64,000 bases of DNA from Plasmodium malariae (taxonomy: Eukaryota; Apicomplexa; Aconoidasida; Haemosporida; Plasmodiidae), in NCBI RefSeq assembly GCF_900090045.1, contig NC_041779.1, positions 826,501 to 890,500 on the forward strand, in the 5' to 3' direction. The translations under genes and the position numbers were made by a program. Of the stretch, positions 46,501-57,240 are shown piece after piece. Numbering within the stretch: the first letter of the stretch is position 1; every line of letters starts with the position of its first letter. The notes under the pieces are model-generated. The model did no database searches, had not been told where the DNA came from, and was given only the letters and a program-made list of their open reading frames with translations.

Positions 46501-48030
46501 AACTTGCAAAAAAAAAAAAAAAAAAAAAAAATTTACCTTATTTTTCGATATGTCTAACTCATTTTGCTTGTCAGCCGCTAATTCAAGTTTCTAAAGTGAA
46601 TGGAGGAATAATAAACATATAATTTTTTTCCATTATTTTTTGAGTAAAAAAATAGATTTTTATGTGTGCCACGATTATGTATTCCACGTTTATATTTGCC
46701 ACTCCCATTTTCTTTTGTTTAACTTGTTCGTATGTACTTCCCAGAATATTTGACAGAGGCTTATATTTATCCAAAACATTCTGCAAGGAGAAGGTAGCAT
46801 TATGCATATATATGCATGCATACATGTATGCACATATATATGTATGCACGTATGGGGGAAAATAAAATCCGCCAGCGTTAACGTGGGACCAACGTTAGGA
46901 GTGGACATTCATATATAAATGTGCAAATGTAGCCCACTATTATACTGAGGTACATGCAAATATATGAAATGTTTGTTCTTACCAAATTATGCTTAAACCT
47001 CCTATTTTCTTTCCTTAAGTATTTGGAGGTCAGTGTGTTATCCTATAAAGCAGAGTGAAAATTTCATTTTTAGCACTCCACAGGTGTAAACAGTTACAGG
47101 AATAAAGTAACGATTAAAATGGGGCATATGCGCACATGAGGGGGGAGAACAGTATGTTCACAGATACATGTGTATGTGTATGTATGTGTATGTATGTGTA
47201 TGTATGTGTATGTATGTGTATGTATGTGTATGTATGTGTATGCATGTGTATGTATGTGTATGTATGTGTATGTATGTGTATGTATGTGTATGTATGTGTA
47301 TGTATGTGTATGTATGTGCATGTATGTGTATGTATGTGTATGTATGTGTATGTATGTGTATGTATGTGTATGTATGTGTATGTATGTGTATGTATATGTA
47401 TGTGTTTATGTGTATGTGCTTTTAAATGATCGTTCTCGTGTTCGCGCTCTTGTTTACATTTTCCGAAGATAAATTATTTTGGAGGTTGAGTTCTACTTGC
47501 TGATTGTCATTTTGATCGTCCTCATTCTTTATTTGATCTCTAAAAAGCACATACATACTAAAGCTACATGCACATGCAAAGATATACACATATGTATATA
47601 TTATATATGTACATATGTGTATACGTACATACGTACAAAGAGGGATACATGCATATATATAAGTATATATACAGAGAGATAAAGCAATGGAAATAGGGGA
47701 GTATGACTTAAGGTACTTTCTATTTTTTGAGTAAAAATTTACTATATTGTAATTTTATTAAAAATGTATACTTATATAAAAATACATTTACATTAAAAGA
47801 ATTCACAAAATACTGAAATATATATTTAAACTCATTTCCTCGAACATACATATACATATATATATGTGCATATAGTTATCTTATTTACTCCTTTTGTTCA
47901 TTTTATTTGTTTAATCAAAAAAAAAAAAAAAAAAAAAAAAAATCACTCATCGGGACCATGTGTCCAGAGCATTATATGCAGCATATATTAGTTTATATAT
48001 ATTATTTTTTTTCTTACACATATCATTCAT
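43376..48030 (-). CDS. RMD1/RMND1 (DUF155) family protein
   Basis: Fourteen exons on the minus strand, 5' to 3': 48018-48030, 47458-47537, 46983-47042, 46724-46780, 46537-46590, 46341-46394, 45985-46043, 45679-45796, 45266-45487, 44922-44988, 44681-44800, 44106-44199, 43631-43685 and 43376-43480, giving about 385 aa. The family hallmarks run in order: FGCIVLWDF (cf. the G.VV.W motif), [68 protein letters not shown] and a C-terminal [17 protein letters not shown] membrane helix. Eukaryotic members are membrane-anchored, such as mitochondrial RMND1 or yeast Rmd1/Rmd8; the molecular activity is poorly known. Internal exons are secure. The 13-nt first exon and the donor of exon 4 are uncertain. 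Confidence 0.83.
45003..45200. repeat. ATATGTATATATGCAC intronic microsatellite
   Basis: CATATGTATATATGCA units change to TATGTGTATA units in the intron between the 45266-45487 and 44922-44988 exons of the RMD1-family gene. It is near-palindromic and open in most frames without being coding. Confidence 0.85.
47167..47410. repeat. 10-bp intronic repeat TGTGTATGTA
   Basis: About 23 almost perfect copies of a decamer lie in an intron of the RMD1-family gene (intron 47043-47457). Copies with GCATG and TGCATG mark three substitutions. Confidence 0.9.
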
Positions 48031-48150
48031 TTTTCTCGCTTGCAAACAAAACAAATAATTTAGTTGCACTGTATTGTACTCTATTGAATTGTGATGTATT
48101 GATTTTTCCGATTTGTTGATTGGCTTTGCATAAGTTTTTCAAAAACGAGT

Positions 48151-48371
48151 ATGTTGAACCAATGGGTTATTTGTTATGCACTAGATGAGGGAATATACCA
48201 TTTCTAAAAGATTTTTTTTTTTTTTTTTTTTTAGTTTATTGTACTGGGTGCAAGATAGAAATTACGGAGCAGCTTAAATTTGATAGCTTTTATTTTGCTC
48301 AAATGCTTCAACTTAAACATATAAACCTCAAATTTTTAAAAATAATGGGTCTATCCAATTATAGCAGTTAA
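48151..48371 (+). CDS. Possible small two-exon gene, unknown function
   Basis: The stretch 48235-48371 follows a long T-run and AG and reads 45 codons to a stop, beginning YCTGCKIEITEQLKF, with clearly less AT bias than its surroundings. It looks like a terminal exon. The exon before it is unclear: one reading starts at ATG 48151 and uses a GTTATG donor at 48173, leaving only a 62-base intron. The CxxC could bind metal if a partner pair existed upstream. I recognise no family, and the gene may start elsewhere. Confidence 0.22.
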
Positions 48372-48438
48372 TTTTTCCCTTTTTATAAATTCTTTTATAT
48401 AAAAGTTCTTCCTTCTTCAATCCTCGCCTGAACAGACC

Positions 48439-48516
48439 ATGGTTTTTGCTTCCGTTGAAGCGTTTTTCCTAGTAAAAGAAAAAGAGGGCTTGCGTGTGCA
48501 CCCACCCATAAATATA

Positions 48517-48566
<50 letters not shown>

Positions 48567-48712
48567 CATATGTGCATCAGTCGAAAGGACGTCATGGTCA
48601 CGTCGACTTCTCGAAGTATTACAATTTTCTCAGAAGTGCAGCCTGTACCGCTTTATTATATGAAATACAAACGTTTCAGCTTGTGATATTAAAATTTTTT
48701 AAATTAATGTAG
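48439..48712 (+). CDS. Possible small two-exon gene, unknown function
   Basis: An ATG at 48439 opens 11 codons (MVFASVEAFFL) up to a GTAAAA donor. After a 109-base intron holding a (TA)n tract, an exon at 48581-48712 continues in phase with SKGRHGHVDFSKYYNFLRSA and ends in a hydrophobic and basic tail at a TAG, 54 residues in all. The second exon has much higher GC than the flanks, and the minus strand across it is closed, which favours real coding. No family recognised. A tiny membrane-associated protein would fit, without proof. Confidence 0.33.
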
Positions 48713-49436
48713 TAAATTTAATAAATGTAACATGTGTTAGTGAATTATAACAATAATTTTTCAATTTTAATACCATACTTTTTGTTTCTTTTGACCTTTC
48801 CTCACGTCCTTTCTTTTTCTTTTTCTTTTTGATGTAGCAACTACTTCTTGTGTTAACATTATTGTGATATGCAACTAATGCCAACTTTTTTATAAACAGC
48901 CAAACAATACATTTCCACTATTCTAGACATAAAACAATTTAGAATTTATCATACATAAATAATTCAAACAAATTGATGAACGATATTTTATGACTTGCAT
49001 ATATTTATGTTTTTTATGTCTTCATTTTATGTCTTCATTTTATGTCTTCATTTTATGCCTTCATTTTATATCTTCTTTTTATATCTTCATTTTATATCTT
49101 CTTTTTATATCTTCTTTTTATATCTTCTTTTTATATCTTCTTTTTATATCTTCATTTTATATCTTCTTTTTATATCTTCATTTTATATCTTCTTTTTATA
49201 TCTTCATTTTATATCTTCTTTTTATATCTTCATTTTATATCTTCTTTTTATATCTTCATTTTATATCTTCTTTTTATATCTTCATTTTATATCTTCTTTT
49301 TATATCTTCATTTTATATCTTCTTTTTATATCTTCATTTTATATCTTCTTTTTATATTTTCATTTTATATCTTCTTTTTATGTCTTCATTTTATGTCTTC
49401 TTTTTATGTCTTCATTTTATATCTTCTTTTTCTTTT

Positions 49437-49472
<36 letters not shown>

Positions 49473-50647
49473 TCCTTTTCATTTTGTCGTAAAAAGTGTA
49501 AAGCGTCATTTTTGAATGTATACAACACAGAGGGAACTGATTATTCCCCCCCAAAAAAAAAAAAAAAAATTTTCTCCCAACCATTACGTACCCAGTCAAC
49601 ATTTGCTCAAACATATGTATATGCACCCACGTGTGTATATACACATATGCATAACCTACTAATTCGTACATGTTATTACTTAAGACGAAAGCTTAAAGAG
49701 CTGCTCATGGATTATGCCATATGCCATATGGATGTATGCATACTCTACATACGTAATAATAACAGATTTATCAAAACTTAACATATGAAGAACAAGCTAA
49801 AACAAATGATTTTTATTTATTCAAAATTATACATCTATAACACATAAGTGTGTATCGAAATCACTAGCAGTTATGTACATGGTCTCAAAAAATAGAGTAT
49901 ATGTCTATGTCATGTAAAACTAATATTAATTTATACGTTATAAAAAATCACATATATTTACATATATTTACATATATATACATATATATACATATATATA
50001 CATATATTTACATATATATACATATATTTACATATATATACATATATATACATATACACATATATACATATATACATTCATACATGCATACATACGAATG
50101 AGAAACACTCGAATATGTATGATTATAAGAAAAAAAAAAAAAAAAAAAAAAAAAAAGGTCATGCAGTACTAAGAAAAATGAAAAGTAATTTATAAATAGT
50201 ATATTATATCCTTTTATTTTAAAACGTACAAATGAAAGTGATTGCAAAAATAGAAAGCAATATGAACACATGATAAGTAAAAAGTTAACATACATTCCTG
50301 TTTTGCAAAGGGTGTAACACTTATTTTTGCAGAGTACACTGGACTGGTAAAAAGTAGTAAAGTCATAAAATTAGGAGTGGGTGTATATATGTGCATACCT
50401 GTACATGCGTATATAAACACATGCTTTGGTATACAAGCTTAGATGCATATCTGCTTGGTGAATAGGAAGCACATGGTACAGTGTGAAAAGATATATAAAC
50501 AGCGCTGCAATAACAACCTGCTATACTTCCGTAGGTTTATGATATATTATCATAAGTAGTTTGTTCATCAGTGAGATAACCTTTTTTTTTTTTTTTTTTT
50601 TTTTTTTTATCTATGAACCTATGTATGAACTCACCCTACTCCGCTTC
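48713..50647. other. Intergenic region with 13-bp array
   Basis: No gene recognised apart from repeats. It contains the 13-bp array listed separately, a T-run and A-runs around 49440-49570, TATACA repeats at 49945-50070 and a long A-run near 50130-50156. It lies downstream of the PLP5 stop codon. Confidence 0.6.
49018..49430. repeat. 13-bp minisatellite TCTTCATTTTATA / TCTTCTTTTTATA
   Basis: About 31 copies of a 13-bp unit. Two variants, ATTTTATA and TTTTTATA, alternate regularly through the middle, as in higher-order repeats, and TATG-containing copies cap both ends. Because the period is not a multiple of three, all three frames are open. Confidence 0.9.
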
Positions 50648-52816
50648 TTATCTGTGCGTGAATTTCTTTTCTGCAGCACCGCCGTACCTGCACAGCAAGA
50701 GCATCCCGGCATAATGCTTCTTTCCGTTTTTTGGTATTTTCTTTTTTTTGTCTAATTTGCTTGTACAAAATTTGTAATTCATTTTACATGGAGATACATT
50801 TACTTCTTCTAGTTCATAATCAAAAGAAAATGAAAAACCTAAAAAAATATTATCAAATTCATTTATGTAATTATTTGAACAGGCTCCCATTACATTAGTA
50901 GTTATATTTGCGTCATGAATGTATGTTAACTGTAATAATGAAATACTATGAAAAGATAAAGGGATGCAAAATCCCCACAATAAATAGTCAGAATCATTCT
51001 TCGTTTGGTTAATAGTACAATTATTTTGTCCAGCAGTACAAGGCTTAACTTTAATCTTTTCTAAATTTTCCTTTTTTGATAATTTCATTTTAAATCCAAA
51101 TGCTAGAGTGTTTCCCTCAGAACATATTATCTTTAACGAGTTTTCCCTGGATGGGGTTTTCCCACCGTAACTGCTGTCATTATTACTTCCATCAGTGTTG
51201 CCACCAATGCTGCCATTGTTTTTATCATCATCATCACTATCATCCCTACCATCGCTGTCCATGTATATAGTTTCAAACCTTAAGAAACTGTGCTTCACGC
51301 AGTACATCCAGCCGAAAGTGACTACATCGATGCTGTTTGTCCTGTAAGCGCAAGAAATATCATATTCCCCTTTATTATCACATGGCTGTATTTTGATTCT
51401 TTTTCCTTGACTGTTCAAACTTTTTAACTTTTCTGACTTGTTAATAATAAGTATAAAACCAGTACTTTTGATATAACCAACAGGACAACTTAAAGTTAAG
51501 GACCCTTTCGCTGAACCAGTAATTTGTTCACCATCTGATAAAACATCAGTTATATTTTTTGAAAGATAAAAATTTTCTTTGTCTATTCCATAGAGATTAT
51601 TATAATACAAAAGAGCTGTCTTATATGACTCTTTTTTTTCTATACGCATAAATGAGTTTAAAGAAATCAAATCAAGATAAATTGGTATAATATTGGAATA
51701 AACTGAATTCTTCCAAATTTCGTAAGTCAAATCATTCCACCGTTCATCCATTGTGGTTCCACCCCTGATATCTAGACTACTAATTTGATTACTTGAATTG
51801 TTTTGTCCCATCTTCATGGAGACAATGTCTTTTTCGAGATCACCTCTAACAGGTGTTTGTTCTCTATCACTATTCGTACTGTTTGTATTATTGTTCTTAT
51901 TGTACTTCTTCTTCTTATTCTTATTCTTCTTATTATTATTATTCTTCTTCTTCTTCTTATTATTATTATTACTATCATTCGCCTCTTCCAGAATATCCCG
52001 TAGTAGTGGGGAAAAGCTAAACACGTTCAAGTAAGGGACGTCCCTAAGGGGGTATTTATAGTTGTATATCTTGATCTGTTCTAACTTCTGGAGTGTAATT
52101 TCCAACGTGTTAAAAGACTTTGCTCCGAAATGTGCTGCAATAACTAAATGTGTTCCATATTTTTTAAAAAATTTCATCCATGGTTTTATATATTTTGAGC
52201 AATATTCACTGTTCGGATCACCTAGATATAACAATTTGGGGCATTTTTTTTCATTTTTTTTTTTTGATAATATAGGTAATTTTTCAATATCTACTAAAAA
52301 ATTCTTGTTAATATTGTTTGTAAAATTTCTTAAATTATATGTAGCATAAGTATGAACACAACTATTCTGAACAACAAGGTATTTTTTCTTTTCCATTTCT
52401 AAGTTAACAAAATAACTACTATATGGCATGGATGCTGAAAATGGTTTTATATTTCGATCTAACTGGTCCACATTTATATTATCCATGGCTAAATTGGTAA
52501 CATCATTTATGTTATCTATAAAATTAAAATATTCCCCTTTTTGACAAACATTTTCATTAATCACATCAATACAGTTACTAGTGTTAATTATTATCTCTTT
52601 AAAACCTGGATCTTCAATAAGTTCATTATTTGGTAATGGATAACCAAACAGAATGTCATAACCCTTCCCTATGTATTTGCTAAATATTTCATCGTTCGAA
52701 TCATTACTCTCGTTTGTTTTGACATTGCACTTGGTATAAGAGAGTAGGAAGCAAGCGGTGAACAAACACACACATAAAACTTTTTTTGATCTTTTCGCTG
52801 CTGATCTGTTCTCCAT
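50648..52816 (-). CDS. PLP5: Perforin-like protein PLP5 (MACPF/CDC-type pore former)
   Basis: A single exon of 722 aa. A signal-type hydrophobic segment lies at about 13-28. The MACPF domain covers roughly 95-440, with the signature KYGTHLVIAAHFG at about 219-231. An Asn/Lys homopolymer-like insert at about 285-320 falls inside the pore domain. From about 450 comes the Cys/Trp-containing β-rich C-terminal domain of apicomplexan perforins, with three related blocks (a Gly-Phe strand, a KIQPC/KVKPC/NVSPC strand, then a W/L-x-C strand). The last residues after MLLLC look unlike the family and may be read past a GTACGG donor. Apicomplexan PLPs perforate host membranes; PLP3, PLP4 and PLP5 are needed by ookinetes to cross the mosquito midgut. 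I call it PLP5 from remembered order relative to the SNF2 gene. Confidence 0.85.
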   Translation of the reverse strand: MENRSAAKRSKKVLCVCLFTACFLLSYTKCNVKTNESNDSNDEIFSKYIGKGYDILFGYPLPNNELIEDPGFKEIIINTSNCIDVINENVCQKGEYFNFIDNINDVTNLAMDNINVDQLDRNIKPFSASMPYSSYFVNLEMEKKKYLVVQNSCVHTYATYNLRNFTNNINKNFLVDIEKLPILSKKKNEKKCPKLLYLGDPNSEYCSKYIKPWMKFFKKYGTHLVIAAHFGAKSFNTLEITLQKLEQIKIYNYKYPLRDVPYLNVFSFSPLLRDILEEANDSNNNNKKKKKNNNNKKNKNKKKKYNKNNNTNSTNSDREQTPVRGDLEKDIVSMKMGQNNSSNQISSLDIRGGTTMDERWNDLTYEIWKNSVYSNIIPIYLDLISLNSFMRIEKKESYKTALLYYNNLYGIDKENFYLSKNITDVLSDGEQITGSAKGSLTLSCPVGYIKSTGFILIINKSEKLKSLNSQGKRIKIQPCDNKGEYDISCAYRTNSIDVVTFGWMYCVKHSFLRFETIYMDSDGRDDSDDDDKNNGSIGGNTDGSNNDSSYGGKTPSRENSLKIICSEGNTLAFGFKMKLSKKENLEKIKVKPCTAGQNNCTINQTKNDSDYLLWGFCIPLSFHSISLLQLTYIHDANITTNVMGACSNNYINEFDNIFLGFSFSFDYELEEVNVSPCKMNYKFCTSKLDKKKKIPKNGKKHYAGMLLLCRYGGAAEKKFTHR

Positions 52817-54006
52817 TTTTTTGTGAGAAGCACTAAATTGTACACTTTACACCGATAGGTGCGAAGGTCATAAACGCAAATGTATGCGTATGTATATCTA
52901 TATATATCTTTATCTATATATCTATCTATATATACATATATATATATATATATATACATACGCACATACATATAACCGCATGGACGCGTTGACATCCCAG
53001 ATTTGCTCAAATTTTTAAAATATTCACCAAGATGAAAGTCAAAAAAGGCGAGAAGGAGGAAATTTCAGTGCTAAAGATATTGGAAGTGAAAATTAAAAAA
53101 TAAAAAAAAGGGAAAAAAATGCAGTGGCATATGTATATATACACATATACACATACATGTATATATATACACATACATATATATATATATACATACATAT
53201 ATATATATACACATACATATATATATATACACATACATATATATATATACACATACATATATATATATATACACATACATATATATATATACACATACAT
53301 ATATATATGTATATATGTATTTTTTTTTCTTTCTGTTTAATATTTTACGCTAAGCGCATTTGGAGAGATCTGATATACCCTTAAATGGCACCATAGAACA
53401 ACGTCATAAAAGGAAAATCGTGGACACAAAAAAGAAAACGCGGACAATGATAATATATATATACAAGTATTTATTTTTTATTTTTTTTTTAAAATTATGT
53501 AAGAAAAATTAATAGATAAGCATGTACAATTTTCGACAATATTTAACAATTTGCAATTGTTTTTGCAACAACTCTGTCCAAAATAAATGGCTAACCATAA
53601 AAAAAAATATGACCCGTTCATAATATTAATAATAAAAAAAAAAAAAATAAATAAAAATAATAATATTGCACACATGCCCCATTGTCATTTCCACGAAAAT
53701 GATTACAATAATATTAAAGTTTCAGCGGTGATGAAATATAAATACATATATATATACATATAAATACATATATATATACATATAAATACATATATATATA
53801 CATATAAATACATATATATATACATATAAATACATATATATACGTTCCTTTCCCGCTTCTGTTCAAATGACATGTTTTAATTTCATGAGTTGTTCATCAC
53901 TTTTTACCTAGACGATATGTACACATGATTCAACGGCGGGAAAAAAAAAAAAAAAATTAATAACAAAGTAATGCTCCAATGGGCGAAATGTATCTCTCCC
54001 AACACT
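52817..54006. other. Intergenic region between PLP5 and the RAP gene
   Basis: This is the PLP5 upstream side, containing tetranucleotide and TA arrays at 52890-52960, a 20-bp ACACATACATATATATATAT array at 53145-53310 and 22-bp copies ATACATATAAATACATATATAT at 53740-53842. No gene seen. Confidence 0.6.
53145..53310. repeat. ACACATACATATATATATAT array
   Basis: About eight copies of a 20-bp TA/CA-type unit in the region upstream of PLP5. The open frames across it are artefacts of the repeat. Confidence 0.85.
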
Positions 54007-57000
54007 TCATAACCTAAGGAGAGTAGCCAAAAAATGCTTCTTCTCTGTCCGGTTTATAATCTCCCACAAATTGAAAGGTACTAAATACACTACATCAAAG
54101 AATATTTTAAAATACTCCAATTGTACTACTGCTGACTTGGTCAGGCATTTTGTATCGAGCATATTGGAAGCATCACTTTTATTTAAACCAATTTCCATTT
54201 GCTTAATTGTAGTGTAGTAGTAATTTTTTGTTGCAAATAAGATAGCTATTTTCCTTTTACTTGTACTACTTTTTATATATATATAATTGGTATAAAGAAA
54301 AATGGACTTTTGTTTTACATCCTTAATAAATTTAAATCTGTAATCTGTCTGATTTAAACTTTTCATAATTTCATATATTTCTTTAAGCCTTTTTTGGTGA
54401 TAGGAAATCTCTCTTTTGACATGTGCACTTTCTGTAAGCTCCTTGTCCTCTTTTTGAAAAAGACCCACAAAATAAGTCGATATAAAATATGTATTCGCCT
54501 CAACATTTTTTAAATGAATATTATTTATATGTGGGGAGTAAATTAAGGGAAACATTTTTTTAAGCATAAATATACAGTCGTTGGTACCATCGAGTTTTTT
54601 TATTTTGTTCATTTTTTTGAAAAAAATATTTTTTATATATTCAATATTGAAATTGTAAACATTTGCAATTTTGTTTTTTGACGAATGGTACGCTAAGTCG
54701 GTGAGAAAACTAAGTATAATTATTGCATATATATTTGGGGAGGCATTTATGCACATATTTTCGCCCATATTTTCTTCTAACTTGTTCATATTTTTATTAA
54801 TAATCGATGATTCATTATGGGTAATTTTTTCTTCCTTTGTACTACGAGTACATTTTAAGGGATTCGACATGTTATTGTTATACTCTCCAAAATGTGAATT
54901 CGCGCAATCCCTACCACGGAGGGTGCTATGTTCCCTCTCGTTATTTCCCTTGTCAATTATACTCCTTTTGTTACTACATTCGTTACTACATTCGTTACTA
55001 CATTCGTTACTACATTCGTTGCTACATTCGTTACTACATTCGTTGCTACATTCGTTACTACATTCGTTACTACATTCGTTGCTACATTCGTTGCTACATT
55101 CGTTGCTACATTCGTTATTACATTCGATAACGCCTTTTCCATTGCTGCTGTTGTCCCCCTCCTGCATCAAACGGGAGTCAGTAAAGGCAAAAATTCGACG
55201 AATAATGTGCAGGTGTAACGAGTTTGCCAAAATGTCTCCAGCATAATGGTGATCGTTACTATTGTTAATAAGTATGAAGTAACAGCATGAACAGGTCAGG
55301 TATTTTATTTCTTCGAGCTGTAATTTGCCAAACTCGTTTTGAAGAATTAACATCATTTCTACACATTTATTAAGCAGGTCTTTGTATCTTACCGACATAA
55401 AATTCATAACGAGAAGGATCTCATAAATATTTTTGGCGTTATTGCAGTTGTTGTCACTGTTGAACTTATTCCCATTACTTCCATTTTCCTCATTTATTTT
55501 GATTGTTGAGTCTCTCCCCGCTGCGCTGCGCTCATAACAACTGGAGAGCGAGTGGCAAGAAACGAACTTGCTTAACTTTACTTTTAGCAAATAAAAGATT
55601 GGCTTGCAAATTAAATTTTGATGAGTACAAATTTTCAGTAGGGATATTAAATGAAGCATACCAAGTGTAGAGGAAAAGCATAAAATATGCTCATTTAAAA
55701 ATAAAATAAAATAGGGTGAGAAAGGAGAAAAATTATTTAAAAAATATACCAATTTTATAAAATTATTGGATGTGTAGGTTGATATGGTCCTTGGTAATGT
55801 AACTAATATTTTTGTTATCAATTCATTGTCTTTATAATTAAAATAAGAAAAGCAGTTTAAACAGTCCAATAATATGTTCGTATTATATTGACTTAAATTT
55901 TTTTTAATATTTGCACTTAATTTACAAAATAAAAAGCTATTAAAATAATTTAAATTTTTGAGTGAATTCAAAATGGAGCTAATTTCAATTGGTTTAAAAT
56001 AATTACTTTTCAAAATTATTATTTTAAATATGTTGTTATATATATGTACATTTCTGTACCCATATTTTGACAAAATAAATAAATCTTTATATATATCTTT
56101 AGTAAAAAGAAGCATTTTATTATTTTCGAAAAGAAGCACAAGTACCAGGGGATGAGTCCTACCGTTTCCTACATCTGGTATAGGTGTGTTATTTTGCGTA
56201 GCTGCGAGCATTTTGTTTTTCTCTCCACTCTTATGTCTATGTTTAACACATTCACATTTACCTTTCACATCATTTAAAGCATTTTCTGGCAACTGGCTTG
56301 TAGTTCCGCAAAAGGAATGCACTCCACATCGTTCATAAAAATGAGCAATGTAATTGATTACAGTTTCATTGTACAAATTATTTTTGGCAAAAAAATAGCC
56401 TATAGTAAAATAGTCTTTATATTTAAACTTGTTCTTATTTATGTCAATATAATGGTGCACATTTTGCACAAATTTATTCGTCATAACAAGTGGTATATTT
56501 AAAATGTCTAATAAAAATACAAATTCATTAACAGTCATATGTTGTATATACTCATCAAAACACAATTTACTTAATATGTGCATTATTAAAAAAGGATTTA
56601 AAAAAAGATTATTTTTATATATATATAATATATATATTAACTCATTAACTTTATAACTATCGAGCCTTTCAACAATTCTGAACATGAACACTTTTAATAT
56701 GTAATATTTTGCCTTATTTGTACATAATAAAAAGCTATTTAAATATTTCAATATCTCCTGTTTATTTTTTATTATAATTACATTTTTTATATTTTTGTAT
56801 TTTAATAACTCTTCATAAATAAGTTCTTCAATTTGTATATTTAGCTGTAATAAGGATGTCTTCTTAACGTTTTCTATAAACGATTTTTTCCTTTCTTTAA
56901 TTATTATATTTCTTTTTCTCTCTTTTGAAAAATATGGCTCTCCATTTTTCTTATCCTCAAAAAAGTTAATTAACTTATTATCATTAATATTTGCAATTTC

Positions 57001-57240
57001 GTTTATGTTGTTATTTGCATTTTCCTCCTTTTCCCCACCACCCTTAATGTTTTCCGTCCTTTCGCTAATGTTTACTCTACATTTTTTTACGTAGTCATTA
57101 TTAGTAGCTGTATTAATATTATAGTACCATTTTCCAGGAATGTTCTTTCTGTAAGGCCCATTTGTATAATTTGTTCGGTTTTCCTTAAATAAGCGCCTCA
57201 AAATTGTTGAAGTTTTATTTGACATTACAATGCTCATCAT
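54007..57240 (-). CDS. RAP-domain-like organellar RNA-binding protein
   Basis: A single exon of 1077 aa; a second possible start at Met6 (57225) gives MSNKTSTILRRLFKEN, which looks like a mitochondrial presequence. The body is built of weak helical repeats with Leu/Asn/Tyr patterns (for example NELIYILYIYKNNLFLNPFL and EISSILNSLKNLNYFN), resembling the heptatricopeptide/OPR-like arrays of apicomplexan RAP proteins. The last 85 residues resemble a RAP domain: KIAILFATKNYYYTT, LEYFKIFFDVVYLVPFNLWE and EKKHFLATLL. These proteins bind organellar, often fragmented mitochondrial, rRNA. It is divergent in the first strand, where the usual Glu-Val-Asp-Gly is missing. A Cys-rich NECS repeat (about 705-755) interrupts the helices. 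Confidence 0.72.
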   Translation of the reverse strand: MMSIVMSNKTSTILRRLFKENRTNYTNGPYRKNIPGKWYYNINTATNNDYVKKCRVNISERTENIKGGGEKEENANNNINEIANINDNKLINFFEDKKNGEPYFSKERKRNIIIKERKKSFIENVKKTSLLQLNIQIEELIYEELLKYKNIKNVIIIKNKQEILKYLNSFLLCTNKAKYYILKVFMFRIVERLDSYKVNELIYILYIYKNNLFLNPFLIMHILSKLCFDEYIQHMTVNEFVFLLDILNIPLVMTNKFVQNVHHYIDINKNKFKYKDYFTIGYFFAKNNLYNETVINYIAHFYERCGVHSFCGTTSQLPENALNDVKGKCECVKHRHKSGEKNKMLAATQNNTPIPDVGNGRTHPLVLVLLFENNKMLLFTKDIYKDLFILSKYGYRNVHIYNNIFKIIILKSNYFKPIEISSILNSLKNLNYFNSFLFCKLSANIKKNLSQYNTNILLDCLNCFSYFNYKDNELITKILVTLPRTISTYTSNNFIKLVYFLNNFSPFSPYFILFLNEHILCFSSTLGMLHLISLLKICTHQNLICKPIFYLLKVKLSKFVSCHSLSSCYERSAAGRDSTIKINEENGSNGNKFNSDNNCNNAKNIYEILLVMNFMSVRYKDLLNKCVEMMLILQNEFGKLQLEEIKYLTCSCCYFILINNSNDHHYAGDILANSLHLHIIRRIFAFTDSRLMQEGDNSSNGKGVIECNNECSNECSNECSNECSNECSNECSNECSNECSNECSNECSNECSNECSNKRSIIDKGNNEREHSTLRGRDCANSHFGEYNNNMSNPLKCTRSTKEEKITHNESSIINKNMNKLEENMGENMCINASPNIYAIIILSFLTDLAYHSSKNKIANVYNFNIEYIKNIFFKKMNKIKKLDGTNDCIFMLKKMFPLIYSPHINNIHLKNVEANTYFISTYFVGLFQKEDKELTESAHVKREISYHQKRLKEIYEIMKSLNQTDYRFKFIKDVKQKSIFLYTNYIYIKSSTSKRKIAILFATKNYYYTTIKQMEIGLNKSDASNMLDTKCLTKSAVVQLEYFKIFFDVVYLVPFNLWEIINRTEKKHFLATLLRL
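54968..55130 (-). repeat. 12-bp coding repeat (Asn-Glu-Cys-Ser)
   Basis: About 13 copies of AACGAATGTAGT or AACGAATGTAGC code NECS inside the RAP-domain gene. The array is near-perfect, suggesting recent expansion. Confidence 0.95.

Noticed and set aside
47136..47472. Cys-Val-Tyr-Met repeat frames on the plus strand
   Set aside because: Decamer microsatellite in an intron of the minus-strand RMD1-family gene.
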